Below the pieces are notes generated by a model. The model saw only the letters and a program-made list of their open reading frames with translations, was not told the DNA's origin and searched no databases. A stretch of DNA of 59,979 nt from Bacteroidales bacterium UBA1797 (GTDB lineage Bacteria; Bacteroidota; Bacteroidia; Bacteroidales; VadinHA17). The position numbers and the translations under genes are program-made. The DNA lies in assembly GCA_002319885.1 (NCBI GenBank), contig DCFT01000028.1, positions 9,779-69,757 of the forward strand, read 5' to 3'. This document shows, one piece after another, positions 40,989 through 50,995 of this stretch. Numbering within the stretch: the first letter of the stretch is position 1; every line of letters starts with the position of its first letter.

Positions 40989-43616
40989 GTGAAAAGTATC
41001 ATTGAAAAGAGATTTTTTTTACTGGTATTGTTATCATTTGGTTTTGCCAGTGCAAATGCTACCCATAACAGGGCGGGGGAGATCACCTATAGGCAATTGT
41101 CAGACCTCACTTATGAGATCACTATAACTACTTTTACTTATACACTAAGCCTTGCCGACAGACCCACACTTAATGTTGAATGGGGTGACAATACAACGTC
41201 AATAGCCTACAGAGTACCACCAAATCTGATTTACCCAAATTATTACAGGAGGAATATTTATATAGTAAATCATACTTATCCCGGACCCGGAATATACAAG
41301 ATTATCGTGCAGGATCCCAACAGAAATCTGGGTGTTAAAAATATTCCTAATTCAGTAAATGTGATCTTTTCTATTTCAACGATACTTACCGTGAATCCGG
41401 CCATGGGTCGCGATAATTCCCCTGTATTGCTCAATCCTCCGTACGATAAAGCAGCTTATCATTATTTATTTATTCATAATCCGGCAGCATATGATCCTGA
41501 CGGCGATAGTCTGTCCTATAACCTCACAGTCTGTACACGCGAAGATGCAAGACCTATTATAGGTTATACATTACCTCCGGCAACCAATTCAATCAGAGTA
41601 GATTCCATAAGTGGTGATCTTATCTGGGATGCTCCGGCTGATACAGGGAAGTTTAATGTAGCTATGGATATAAATGAATGGCGAAACGGGAAAAAGATCG
41701 GAATTATCGAGCGCGATATGCAGATAGAGGTTTTTAATACAAAAAATAAACCACCTGTAAACGGGCCTCTCAGGGATTATTGTGTTGAAGCCGGCGATAG
41801 CATCGATTTTCTGTTTACGGCGACTGATCCTGATAATGATTTTTTAACACTCACTTCAACTTCAGGTGTCTTTACTTTTGATCCATGCAAAGCCAGTTTT
41901 ACAAAAGTTGATTCAGTTGCAGGATCTGCCTCCTCCAGATTCAGATGGAAAACCTGTTATGAGGCGGTGAGAAAACAACCTTATAATGTGATTTTTAAAT
42001 CTGATGACTCCAATGCCGATGTCAGGCTCTCGGATATTGATAACATAAATATCAGAATACTTGGTCCTGCACCTCATCTTATTAATGCGGTACCTGTCGG
42101 TAAAGCTATCAGGTTAACCTGGTTGGGATACGTTACTAATATAATAACCGGATTCAATATCTACAGAAGGGAAGGAGCCTCCACATTCAAACCCGATTCA
42201 TGTACAGCTGGTATTCCTTCCTCAACAGGTTTTGTTAAGCTGGGGTTTATTGACGGCAGTTCCACAACCTCATATTCAGATAATGATAATGGCCAGGGCT
42301 TGCAGTTCGGGAAAGAATATACATACAGAATTGTTGCTGTCTTTCCTAACGGAACCGAAAGTAAATCTTCAAATGAGATAACATCAACTTTAGTATCGGG
42401 AGTTCCGGTAATTAAAAATGTAAGCGTAAGGAATACTGATGCGACTAATGGATCAATCTTCCTCTCATGGAAAAAGCCTCAAAAACTCGATACTATTCCT
42501 GCAACAGGTCCATATGAATATCTTATTTCCAGGGCAACAGGGGTTGGTGGTACTGATTTTCAGCAGATTTCATCAATACAGACGGCCGATCTTAATGACA
42601 CTGTCTATATCGACACACTGTTAAATACTTCTACAACCGGCTATATTTACAGGATCGATTTATATAATAATGCCACAGGCAACAGATTTCTTATTGGTGA
42701 CCCGGCATATGCTTCATCCGTTTTTCTCGCTATTGCTCCGGGCGACAAGAAAGCACGTTTTACAATAAACAGGAACGTTCCATGGATAAATACGGAATAT
42801 GATTTCTTCAGATTAAATGAAGCAACTAATGTATATGATTCAGTAGGCACCACAAACCAGCTTACTTTTATCGATTATGGACTCGAGAATGGCAGGCAAT
42901 ATTGCTATATGGTCAGATCAGTAGGAGGTTACCTTGGTGCCAATATGCCAACGAACCTGATAAATTTTTCAGAGAAGATATGCACTACTCCTGTAGACAA
43001 TGAACCTCCATGCCCACCTGTTCTGAATGTAGTAAGTAAGTGTGACAGCCTCTACAATACTCTCACCTGGGAAATTACCGACCCTGTTTGTTTTAAAGAT
43101 GTCGCAGGTTATAAGATTTATGCTAAAATGATATCGGAGGAAAATCTTGCCCTGCTTACCACCATCAACGATAAAAATGTTTTTACTTACAGGCATTTTC
43201 CAGGGCAGGCTATTTCCGGATGTTATGCGGTTTCAGCATTTGATTCAGTTGGAAACGAAAGTGAAAAATCTTTGATGATTTGTGTTGATTCCTGCAACTT
43301 TTATGAGATCCCAAATGTTTTTACGCCGAACGGTGATAATATTAATGACCGGCTGTTAGCTAAAACTTCGGGACTGGTAGAAAAAATTGATTTCAGACTT
43401 TTTAACCGGGATGGAATGTTGATATTCAAAACAGAAAATCCATCTATAGACTGGGATGGTACTTATAAAGGGAAAATTGTTTCCCCCGGGGTATATTTCT
43501 ATCAGTGCGATGTTTATGAAAACCTTATTTCGGGTCCTGAAGTATTACATAAGACAGGATTCGTACATGTAATTACAGAATTAAATTCAAAGGTTAATAA
43601 TCAGACTACAAAGTGA
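40989..43616 (+). CDS. Large exported protein with T9SS type B sorting domain (gliding-motility-associated C-terminal domain)
   Basis: This 875-residue surface protein starts at a GTG (40989). No other start lies between the preceding in-frame stop and the signal peptide FFLLVLLSFGFASANATH. After an N-terminal domain (THNRAGEITYRQL, typical for this family) come Ig/PKD/cadherin-like modules (AYDPDGDSLSYNL, FTATDPDNDFLTLTS), two or three fibronectin III-like modules (APHLINAVPVGKAIRLTWLGY; INATDPTN-like; PPCPPVLNVVSKCDSLYNTLTWEI) and the C-terminal sorting domain (NVFTPNGDNINDRLLAKT, FNRDGMLIFKT, WDGTYKGKIVSPGVYFYQCDVY). That ending directs secretion through the type IX system. The TPR gene 18 bases downstream is probably a partner. 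Function: adhesion or cell-surface binding (inference). Confidence 0.92.
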   Translation: MKSIIEKRFFLLVLLSFGFASANATHNRAGEITYRQLSDLTYEITITTFTYTLSLADRPTLNVEWGDNTTSIAYRVPPNLIYPNYYRRNIYIVNHTYPGPGIYKIIVQDPNRNLGVKNIPNSVNVIFSISTILTVNPAMGRDNSPVLLNPPYDKAAYHYLFIHNPAAYDPDGDSLSYNLTVCTREDARPIIGYTLPPATNSIRVDSISGDLIWDAPADTGKFNVAMDINEWRNGKKIGIIERDMQIEVFNTKNKPPVNGPLRDYCVEAGDSIDFLFTATDPDNDFLTLTSTSGVFTFDPCKASFTKVDSVAGSASSRFRWKTCYEAVRKQPYNVIFKSDDSNADVRLSDIDNINIRILGPAPHLINAVPVGKAIRLTWLGYVTNIITGFNIYRREGASTFKPDSCTAGIPSSTGFVKLGFIDGSSTTSYSDNDNGQGLQFGKEYTYRIVAVFPNGTESKSSNEITSTLVSGVPVIKNVSVRNTDATNGSIFLSWKKPQKLDTIPATGPYEYLISRATGVGGTDFQQISSIQTADLNDTVYIDTLLNTSTTGYIYRIDLYNNATGNRFLIGDPAYASSVFLAIAPGDKKARFTINRNVPWINTEYDFFRLNEATNVYDSVGTTNQLTFIDYGLENGRQYCYMVRSVGGYLGANMPTNLINFSEKICTTPVDNEPPCPPVLNVVSKCDSLYNTLTWEITDPVCFKDVAGYKIYAKMISEENLALLTTINDKNVFTYRHFPGQAISGCYAVSAFDSVGNESEKSLMICVDSCNFYEIPNVFTPNGDNINDRLLAKTSGLVEKIDFRLFNRDGMLIFKTENPSIDWDGTYKGKIVSPGVYFYQCDVYENLISGPEVLHKTGFVHVITELNSKVNNQTTK

Positions 43617-43634
43617 TTTGGAATTAATTATACG

Positions 43635-44837
43635 ATGAAGAAGATTATAATTCTGTTTTGGATTTTGTTTGGTGCCTGTACCATGAATGGTCAGCAGACC
43701 GTTGATAATATTTTGAAGGCCAGGGCGCTTACTGAGGCAGGGAAACCCGATCAGGCACTACTTTTGCTTGATAAAGCAATTTCTGAAACAAAAGAAAGCA
43801 GGCTCTTTACTGAAAGAGCAGAGGCACACATATTAGAAAAAGACTATTCAGCCGCTATCAACGATTTTAACGAAGCTGATAAATTAACTCCATCCTCGGG
43901 TGAATACGGACTTTCGAGAATTTATGCATTGAAAGGTGATGCAGCTACCTCTCTTTATCATCTTGAAATAAATCTAAATTCTCCGTTTAAAAAAAGTGAG
44001 AAGGAGATTATGCTCGATGCGGCATTCAATACAATTGATAACAGCCAGGAGTGGCGTCAGTTCTGGAAAAAGGAATGGTACACCTTGACGGAGAAGAGTA
44101 TATCAGAGATACAATATTATATCGCCGCAGGTAAAATAGATGAATCAAAAGACGTCCTTTCCGAACTTAAAAAAAGTTACGATAGCAATTCTGACATCAT
44201 TTATGCTGAAGCGCTGATTAATCTTGCAACAGGAAAATACTCTGATGTAATTAAGGCAATGTCTGATCTGAATACTGTAAACCCCGGGAACGAGAAGTAT
44301 CTGAGAGTTCTGGCAAAAGCTCAGTACGCTGCGTCTGATCCTGTTGGTGCATCATCGACTTATTCACAACTTATTAATTCCGGAATAGCTGATGCAGGGT
44401 TGTTGATTCTGAGAGCCGATTGTTATAATAAAACCGGAGAATTTGATAAAGCTTTGGCCGATATCAACAAATATCTTGAATTTTACCCTGAAAACAGTGC
44501 AGCTATTAGTCTGGCCGGGAAAGTCGAAACTAAATCGGGTGATAACCTGAAAGCAATTGAATACTTTTCAAAGAATCTGAAACTACATCCAAACGATCCT
44601 GAATGCTATATTGACAGGGCAAATTCTTATTTTGTTTCAAAATCGTGGAACTTAGCTGTTGATGATTATAGTATGTCGCTCGATCTTCAGCCATCTAATT
44701 CGGATGTCTGGCTTAATATGGGTATAGCTTTGCTTAATACAGGAAAGGTGGAAGATGCATGTCACGATTTCAGGACAGCATATAGTCTTGGAAATAAGCG
44801 TGTTGTTGATTATATCAGCAAAAACTGTATTAAATAG
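43635..44837 (+). CDS. Exported tetratricopeptide-repeat protein
   Basis: This 400-residue protein has a signal peptide (MKKIIILFWILFGACTMNGQ) and helical repeats of about 34 residues. Clear units: FTERAEAHILEKDYSAAINDFNEADKLTPS, LRVLAKAQYAASDPVGASSTYSQLIN, LLILRADCYNKTGEFDKALADINKYLEFYPENSAAI, ECYIDRANSYFVSKSWNLAVDDYSMSLDLQPSNSDVWLNMGIALLNTGKVEDACHDF. TPR proteins act in protein-protein contacts, and here it probably works in the periplasm. It follows the T9SS-type B protein gene by 18 bases. In other Bacteroidota similar TPR proteins accompany type B cargo proteins, so a role in handling or anchoring is likely (inference). Confidence 0.9.
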   Translation: MKKIIILFWILFGACTMNGQQTVDNILKARALTEAGKPDQALLLLDKAISETKESRLFTERAEAHILEKDYSAAINDFNEADKLTPSSGEYGLSRIYALKGDAATSLYHLEINLNSPFKKSEKEIMLDAAFNTIDNSQEWRQFWKKEWYTLTEKSISEIQYYIAAGKIDESKDVLSELKKSYDSNSDIIYAEALINLATGKYSDVIKAMSDLNTVNPGNEKYLRVLAKAQYAASDPVGASSTYSQLINSGIADAGLLILRADCYNKTGEFDKALADINKYLEFYPENSAAISLAGKVETKSGDNLKAIEYFSKNLKLHPNDPECYIDRANSYFVSKSWNLAVDDYSMSLDLQPSNSDVWLNMGIALLNTGKVEDACHDFRTAYSLGNKRVVDYISKNCIK

Positions 44838-44976
44838 CTTGAATTCACTCTTCGTATTTTTTGGCTGTCTGAAAAGTTGAAATCCATTGACCATACAACT
44901 CAACCAGCCAGGTGTGGGTCACGATGGTTTCTCACAAAACAAAGAGGCTTTTTTCTCACATCAGTGGAAGAGCCGG

Positions 44977-47900
44977 TTATCTGATATGTTTCAGTATTCT
45001 TTCGAACAGGTCGTGAGGTTTAAAAGGCTTGAGGACGTAATCATTTATTTTCAGATCCTCAATCTTATCGTGGCTTTCTGACATAATTGCAGCCGTAAGA
45101 GCAACAATGGGGATGTCTCTGATGAGTGGATTGTCGGATTTCCGTATGATGCGGGTAGCTTCAATGCCATCCATTACCGGCATATGTAAATCCATCAATA
45201 TCAAATCGAAATCATTTTTTTCAAGCAGATCGAGAGCTATCTGACCATTTTCTGCGTGTGTGACAGTTATTCCCCAGCCAATCAGGAATTTATTGGCTAC
45301 AAAAAAGTTTATCTTATTATCCTCAGCCAGAAGTATTTTTTTCCCTTCCAGTCCCAGATAACTCTCAGGTACCTCTATTGTCGGAGAGTGCATTTCCTTT
45401 TCTGATATACCGAAAGAGATGACGAACCTGAATGTGGATCCCTTATCAGGTTCACTATCAATGGTAATTGTACCGCCCTGTAATTCAATTAATTTTTTAC
45501 AAATAGCCAGACCAAGGCCAGTGCCGCCGAAATGGCGTGTTGTATCAGGTGAGGCTTGAGTAAAGCTGTCAAAGACCATGGATTGTTTATCTTTTGGAAT
45601 ACCTATACCAGTGTCAGTTACAGTGAATTCAATCTTTGACTGATTAGTTGTTCGGTTTAATTCTTTCACCAGTACCTGTATACTGCCGTGAATTGTGAAT
45701 TTCAATGCATTCGACAGCAGGTTTGAAAGTATCTGATTAAGTCTAATCGGGTCACCAATAACATCAGAGGGCAGATCATTTGCTTTCTTTATATCGAAAC
45801 CCAGATTCTTTGCTTTTGACCTGTATGAATATGATCTCATAATCTCATCGAGAAAGTCGCTGAGATTGAATTGTGTCTGTTCGAAAACTATTTTCCCTGA
45901 TTCCATTTTATTGTAATCGAGGACATCATTTACAAGTGTAAGAAGGTGATTTCCAGAGAACTTCAGGGCTTTGATATATTCCATCTGATCTTCACGTGGA
46001 CCACCCTGAAGAAGAAGATTGGTTATACCGATTACTTCATTAAGCGGAGTTCTGATTTCATGGCTCATGGTTGACATGAACTGTTGCTTTGATTGTGCTG
46101 CATCCTCAGCTTTGCGGCGTGCCATGATTATGTTATCGAGCATCATTCTTCGCTGAAGGGCAATGGCGATTTGATTGGCGATAAAATCCATTATATACAG
46201 ATCATCCTGAGAGAACTTGTCTTCATTGTAATAATCCTGAAGACACATTACACCAATAGTATCACTTTCCACTTTCAAGGGAACGCCCATCCAGACTTTA
46301 CAGGGAGTTCCTACAAGATCAATATCTCCCGATTCATCAAGAAGTTTCAGATCTTTCTGTTTGAGAAGAACTGATTTGTTGTTTTTTATTACCCATCCGG
46401 TTATTGTCTTTTTTGTGGGTATTTCATAAAAGTTGTCTTTTTCGTCGGTAAAAAACGGAAGAGATAAAGTTTCGGAAGCCTTATCGTAAAGTGCTATAAA
46501 GAAATTGTTTGTGTCCCATATTTTACTTAGTTCCAGAACAATGATTGGATATATCTCCTTGATGTCGTACTGTTTGAGAGCGGCAGTAGATATGTTAAAT
46601 AAAATCTCCTGAAGAAGCTGATTCTTTCTCTCAATTGTTATATCCCTGTAGATGCCGAGATTGGCAACAATTTCGTTATTAATGACTATTGCTGTGGCAA
46701 CAAGTATTACATGAATATTATTACCATTTTTATCTTTTCTTATCGTTTGTCTTACCTCCTTGCGGTTGAGTGATGCCAGGTTGTCAATTCTGACCGCTTC
46801 TTCTTTAAATTCATCAGGTACCACAAGATCATTTATATTCTTGTTTACGGCTTCCTCTAATGAATAGCCAAACAGGTTAGTGAATTCGCGGTTTACCATC
46901 GAAACTATACCCGAAGGGCTGGTAATTACAATAGCTACAGGAGTGGAATTATACAGATGTTCAAGGAATGCTTTTTCCCTGATAATCTGATTCTCATACT
47001 CTTTTTGTTTACTGATATCAGTTACAACACCTCTGTATCCGATAATTTCATCTTCAAAAAACAGTGCAAAAGAATGTGTAACAATCGGAACCGGACTTCC
47101 ATCCTTTTTTTTGCCAAAATATTCATTACTTGATATTTGATCAGGAGAAGTAAGGGCTTTCAGATTTTTTTTCATTTCCTCACAACTTTCAGGAAATATA
47201 TCTGAGATGTAAAGACCTGATTCGATGTCCTCTTTAGTATAGCCGAAAAAAGTAAGTCCCTGTTTGTTGGCATACATTATCTTCCCTTCGAGATTTAACT
47301 CATATACCATTTCAGGAAGAAAGTCCGCAAATTTTTCAAATACTACTCCCTGCTTATTTTGAATTTCTTTGATTCTCTGGTGACTACCGGGTTCCCATGT
47401 AATAATAAAATTTCCTGAAGTGAGAAGTGATCCCAGATAATATCCCTGTGAATCATCGCCATTTGGTGAAGCTTCAATCTTCTGTGAATTGCCTGTCAGC
47501 TGCAGGTGCCTGAGAAGTTCTATCAGCCTGGTTCGTTTAGAAAATGGAGTTTCCTCAATATATTTTCCGATTACCTCGCTCTTTTTTAAAAGTTCTCTCT
47601 CTTCTACCTGTTTGTTTATATTAATAACATATATCCTGTTATCGTCGTCAATACTGAAGAGGGCGAGATAAGTGCTGATTGTTTCAATAATCTCTTCAAG
47701 TAAGTTACCTCTGCTATTATTTAAATTCCCGTCTTTTGGTGTTTTTATCTCTGCAAAGATTGTAAGCAGATATACTTCATTAGCAAGTTGTACCGTATGT
47801 GCAGAAAAGAGAAAAGGTTTTTCTTCACCTGTTTTTGTTTTAAGTGTAACAGGATAGTCTCTTATGCTCTTCAGTTTGGAAAGAAGCTTAATATACTTAT

Positions 47901-48186
47901 TACTGGCTTCAATTTCCGCAAATATCTGAATATCATCAGAAGTGTTACCTATAATTTCTTCTTTTGAATAGCCCAGTACTTTACAAAATGTCTCGTTTAC
48001 ATCTACATACTGTCCGGTCTCCAGGTTATTGATCGCCATCAGACAGTTGGCTGACTGATACGCTCTGAAGACCATCTCCTTTGCTATTCCCGATTTTTCA
48101 GGGTTTTTTGAACGTATCAGTGCGAGTTCCTTCTCCAGTCTTTTATTCGTTTCCAGCAACTCAAAATAATTCTCTTTATCATCCAT
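44977..48186 (-). CDS. Hybrid PAS/GAF sensor histidine kinase with receiver domain
   Basis: This 1069-residue cytosolic protein without a transmembrane segment has, in order: N-terminal coiled coil (1-30); PAS 1 (about 35-150, SANCLMAINNLETGQYVDVN); a PAS-like region (about 165-270, with VEERELLKKSEVIGKYI); PAS 3 (about 295-410, PEMVYELNLEGKIMYANKQG); PAS 4 (about 415-535, STPVAIVITSPSGIVSMVNREF); GAF (about 550-700, TNNFFIALYD...TITGWVIKNNKSVL); HisKA with SHEIRTPLNEVIGI (about 725-790); HATPase_c with DPIRLNQILSNLLSNALKFT, VTDTGIGIPKD and GGTGLGLAICKKLI; and a receiver (about 950-1069) with LLAEDNKINF, the phosphoacceptor Asp in LILMDLHMPVMDG, and VLKPFKPHDL. No DNA-binding output is present. 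The signal is probably soluble, or sensed as redox or light. Confidence 0.95.
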   Translation of the reverse strand: MDDKENYFELLETNKRLEKELALIRSKNPEKSGIAKEMVFRAYQSANCLMAINNLETGQYVDVNETFCKVLGYSKEEIIGNTSDDIQIFAEIEASNKYIKLLSKLKSIRDYPVTLKTKTGEEKPFLFSAHTVQLANEVYLLTIFAEIKTPKDGNLNNSRGNLLEEIIETISTYLALFSIDDDNRIYVININKQVEERELLKKSEVIGKYIEETPFSKRTRLIELLRHLQLTGNSQKIEASPNGDDSQGYYLGSLLTSGNFIITWEPGSHQRIKEIQNKQGVVFEKFADFLPEMVYELNLEGKIMYANKQGLTFFGYTKEDIESGLYISDIFPESCEEMKKNLKALTSPDQISSNEYFGKKKDGSPVPIVTHSFALFFEDEIIGYRGVVTDISKQKEYENQIIREKAFLEHLYNSTPVAIVITSPSGIVSMVNREFTNLFGYSLEEAVNKNINDLVVPDEFKEEAVRIDNLASLNRKEVRQTIRKDKNGNNIHVILVATAIVINNEIVANLGIYRDITIERKNQLLQEILFNISTAALKQYDIKEIYPIIVLELSKIWDTNNFFIALYDKASETLSLPFFTDEKDNFYEIPTKKTITGWVIKNNKSVLLKQKDLKLLDESGDIDLVGTPCKVWMGVPLKVESDTIGVMCLQDYYNEDKFSQDDLYIMDFIANQIAIALQRRMMLDNIIMARRKAEDAAQSKQQFMSTMSHEIRTPLNEVIGITNLLLQGGPREDQMEYIKALKFSGNHLLTLVNDVLDYNKMESGKIVFEQTQFNLSDFLDEIMRSYSYRSKAKNLGFDIKKANDLPSDVIGDPIRLNQILSNLLSNALKFTIHGSIQVLVKELNRTTNQSKIEFTVTDTGIGIPKDKQSMVFDSFTQASPDTTRHFGGTGLGLAICKKLIELQGGTITIDSEPDKGSTFRFVISFGISEKEMHSPTIEVPESYLGLEGKKILLAEDNKINFFVANKFLIGWGITVTHAENGQIALDLLEKNDFDLILMDLHMPVMDGIEATRIIRKSDNPLIRDIPIVALTAAIMSESHDKIEDLKINDYVLKPFKPHDLFERILKHIR

Positions 48187-48333
48187 CTACACGGTCATTT
48201 GTATTACTTCTTAAAAATAACAATTATTGAATTAATTTCCCCTTTCATCTGGTATTTTCCGTAAAATGCCTGTTTCTTAATTTCTTCGGGTGAATGAAAG
48301 TCGTTTTCTGTTTTTTCTAAGCATAATCAATTT

Positions 48334-48978
48334 CTAATTATTCTTCTTTTTTTTGTAGTAAATGCAGAAATCAGTCAGTCCGCATGTACTGCACAAAGGT
48401 TTCCTGGCCTTGCAGACATATCTCCCATGAAGGATAAGCCAGTGATGTGCTTCATGTAAAAGTTCCGGCGGAATATGCCGGGTTAGCTGAAGTTCAACAC
48501 TCAAAGGTGTTTTTGCATTTTTAACAAGTCCAATCCTGTGTGAAACTCTGAAAACATGAGTATCAACAGCCAGAACCGGTTTCCTGAATATCACTGAAGC
48601 TACAACATTAGCGCTTTTTCTTCCGACTCCCGGCAACCGCTGCAACAGTTCAGGCTCAGAGGGTATGGTTCCTCCAAATTCAGATACCAGCATCCTCGAC
48701 ATGGATAAAAGATGTTTTGCCTTATTATTAGGATAGCTACAGGTTTTTATATACTCATATATGTCTTGTTGTTCAGCTTTGGACATTGACTCAGCATCAG
48801 GATATTTCTGAAGCAGGGGGGGAGTTATGATATTGACTCTCTTATCGGTACACTGGGCAGAGAGAATAACTGCCACAAGTAATTCGAAAGGATTACTGTA
48901 AGTCAATTCAGTTTCTGCTATTGGGAAGGCTATTTGAAAATATTGTATTGTACGCTTAAATCGTTCCTCAATCGTCAT
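48334..48978 (-). CDS. nth: Endonuclease III
   Basis: This 214-residue DNA glycosylase/AP lyase removes oxidised pyrimidines. I start it at the ATG at 48978 (MTIEERFKRTIQYFQIAF) rather than the upstream frame to 49029. The HhH region is LLQRLPGVGRKSANVVASV, with the catalytic Lys in GRKSANV and the catalytic Asp in VDTHVFRV. The C-terminal iron-sulfur loop is VCKARKPLCSTCGLTDFC, with Cys spacing C-x6-C-x2-C-x5-C. The length is standard. It is divergent from the ABC-F gene, with 63 bases between the starts, so both promoters share a very short region. Confidence 0.95.
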   Translation of the reverse strand: MTIEERFKRTIQYFQIAFPIAETELTYSNPFELLVAVILSAQCTDKRVNIITPPLLQKYPDAESMSKAEQQDIYEYIKTCSYPNNKAKHLLSMSRMLVSEFGGTIPSEPELLQRLPGVGRKSANVVASVIFRKPVLAVDTHVFRVSHRIGLVKNAKTPLSVELQLTRHIPPELLHEAHHWLILHGRYVCKARKPLCSTCGLTDFCIYYKKKKNN

Positions 48979-49041
48979 AGGGTTGAATTTAATAGTGCAG
49001 GTAAGGTAACACTTTTTATCTTTGCACAATATTGATTATTT

Positions 49042-50916
49042 ATGATTAGTTATCTTCAGGCAGATGGTATTGCAAGACGGATCGGAGACAATCTTCTGTT
49101 CGACAATATAAATTTTAATATCAATAAGGATGATAAAGTAGCCCTGATAGCCGTAAACGGTGCCGGGAAATCCTCATTGCTTGATATCCTTTCAGGAAGG
49201 GAAAATCCTGACAGCGGAGCATTAAGTATTAAGCGCGATTTAAAAATATCATATCTGCAACAGTCTCCTGTTCTGAATGATTCGAACAAAATACTCGATG
49301 AACTTTTTTGCACCGATAGCGAACTGGTAAGAGTAATACGGGAGTACGAGGAATGTGTTCTGACAGGGACACCTGAAATGCTTCAGCATTCAATCCAGAG
49401 GATGGACGATCATAAAGCATGGGACTATGAGGTTGCTGTTAGACAGATACTCTTCAGACTAAAACTTACAGATCTGAATGCTGTAATCGGTACTCTTTCG
49501 GGCGGACAAAAGAAAAGAGTAGCGCTTGCAAAAATACTTGTGGAAGATGCTGATCTTCTTATTCTTGATGAACCGACTAACCATCTTGACCTGGATATGA
49601 TCGAATGGCTGGAGGAATATCTTATGAAATCGAGGAAGACGCTTTTGATGGTGACGCACGACAGATATTTTCTCGACAGGGTATGTACGGTGATCCTCGA
49701 ACTTGCGGATAACGAAATTTACAGATATGAAGGGAATTATGAATATTTCCTCGAAAAAAAACAAAACCGCGAGTATTCTGCAAAGATGAATACTGAAAAA
49801 GCAAAAAACCTTTTAAAAACAGAACTTGAATGGATGAGGCGCATGCCAAAAGCAAGACGGCATAAAGCTAAATCGAGGATTGAGTCTTTTTATGATCTCA
49901 AGGAAAAAGCCGCCAACAGACCCGACGAAAAGGGCATAAATATAAATGTGAATATCTCAAGAATGGGTAGCAAGATCCTTGAGATAAAAAATGTAAATAA
50001 ATCATATGGGGATAAAATTATACTTAAAGACTTTACCTACCTCTTCAACAGATTTGAAAAGGCTGGTCTGATTGGCAGAAATGGAACAGGAAAAACAACC
50101 CTGCTGAACATAATAGCAGGTCTTACCTTGCCGGATTCAGGTATTGTCGAACGGGGAGAGACAATTGTTTTCGGATATTACAGACAACAGGGTATTGAAT
50201 TTGACGATGATATGACTGTAATTGATGCTGTGAAAAATATCGCTGAAAAAGTAGTGATCAGCGATGGAAACGTATTGTCTATTACACAATTCATGAACTA
50301 TTTCCTGTTCCCTCCTGAAAAGCAATATACTTTAATCCGGAAATTATCGGGAGGAGAGAAGCGACGTCTTTACCTTCTGACGGTTCTCATGAAAAACCCT
50401 AATTTTCTGATACTTGATGAACCGACAAATGATCTTGATATCCTTACATTGAACATTCTTGAGGAGTATCTTGCAGGTTTCAAAGGCTGCGTAATTGTTG
50501 TATCGCACGACAGATACTTTATGGATAAAGTTGTTGATCATATCTTTGAATACAAGGGAGATGGGGTAATAAAAGATTTCCCCGGAAATTACACTCAGCT
50601 CAGGGAAAAACAAAAGGAGAATGAAAAACAGCTGGTTGTAGTCCGGCCTTCAAAAAATACCGGTAGTGAAGAATCGAAGGAAATCACTGCTAAAAAAGAG
50701 AAGAAGCATGGTCTTACTTTCAACGAAAAGAGGGAATTTGAAATTCTTTCAGCTGAAATTGAGAAACTCGAATCAGAAAAAAAGGATATTGAATACGAGC
50801 TGAGCCATGGAGTTCTGGGAAATGAGGAGCTGATATCAAAAAGTCAAAGGCATGGCGAAATAGTGAAGCTACTGGATGAAAAGGAGTTAAGATGGCTGGA
50901 ATTAAGTGAAAAATGA
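49042..50916 (+). CDS. ABC-F family ATPase (Uup-like)
   Basis: This 624-residue cytoplasmic soluble protein has two ABC domains and no membrane segment. Domain 1: Walker A AVNGAGKSSLLD, signature LSGGQKKR, Walker B LLILDEPTNHLD. Linker with basic residues about 250-300 (RRMPKARRHKAKSRIESFYDLKEKA). Domain 2: Walker A GRNGTGKTTLLN, signature LSGGEKRR, Walker B FLILDEPTNDLD. The C-terminus has a Lys/Glu-rich coiled coil (KREFEILSAEIEKLESEKKDIEYEL...), which puts it in the Uup group rather than EttA. ABC-F proteins act on the ribosome or translation. Antibiotic resistance is not implied. Confidence 0.94.
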   Translation: MISYLQADGIARRIGDNLLFDNINFNINKDDKVALIAVNGAGKSSLLDILSGRENPDSGALSIKRDLKISYLQQSPVLNDSNKILDELFCTDSELVRVIREYEECVLTGTPEMLQHSIQRMDDHKAWDYEVAVRQILFRLKLTDLNAVIGTLSGGQKKRVALAKILVEDADLLILDEPTNHLDLDMIEWLEEYLMKSRKTLLMVTHDRYFLDRVCTVILELADNEIYRYEGNYEYFLEKKQNREYSAKMNTEKAKNLLKTELEWMRRMPKARRHKAKSRIESFYDLKEKAANRPDEKGININVNISRMGSKILEIKNVNKSYGDKIILKDFTYLFNRFEKAGLIGRNGTGKTTLLNIIAGLTLPDSGIVERGETIVFGYYRQQGIEFDDDMTVIDAVKNIAEKVVISDGNVLSITQFMNYFLFPPEKQYTLIRKLSGGEKRRLYLLTVLMKNPNFLILDEPTNDLDILTLNILEEYLAGFKGCVIVVSHDRYFMDKVVDHIFEYKGDGVIKDFPGNYTQLREKQKENEKQLVVVRPSKNTGSEESKEITAKKEKKHGLTFNEKREFEILSAEIEKLESEKKDIEYELSHGVLGNEELISKSQRHGEIVKLLDEKELRWLELSEK

Positions 50917-50995
50917 TTTCACCGACTCAAATTTTTCCAAAATGCTTTAGAATCAGACCGGATTTTTTAACTTTAACAATCAATAAGTTACAATA

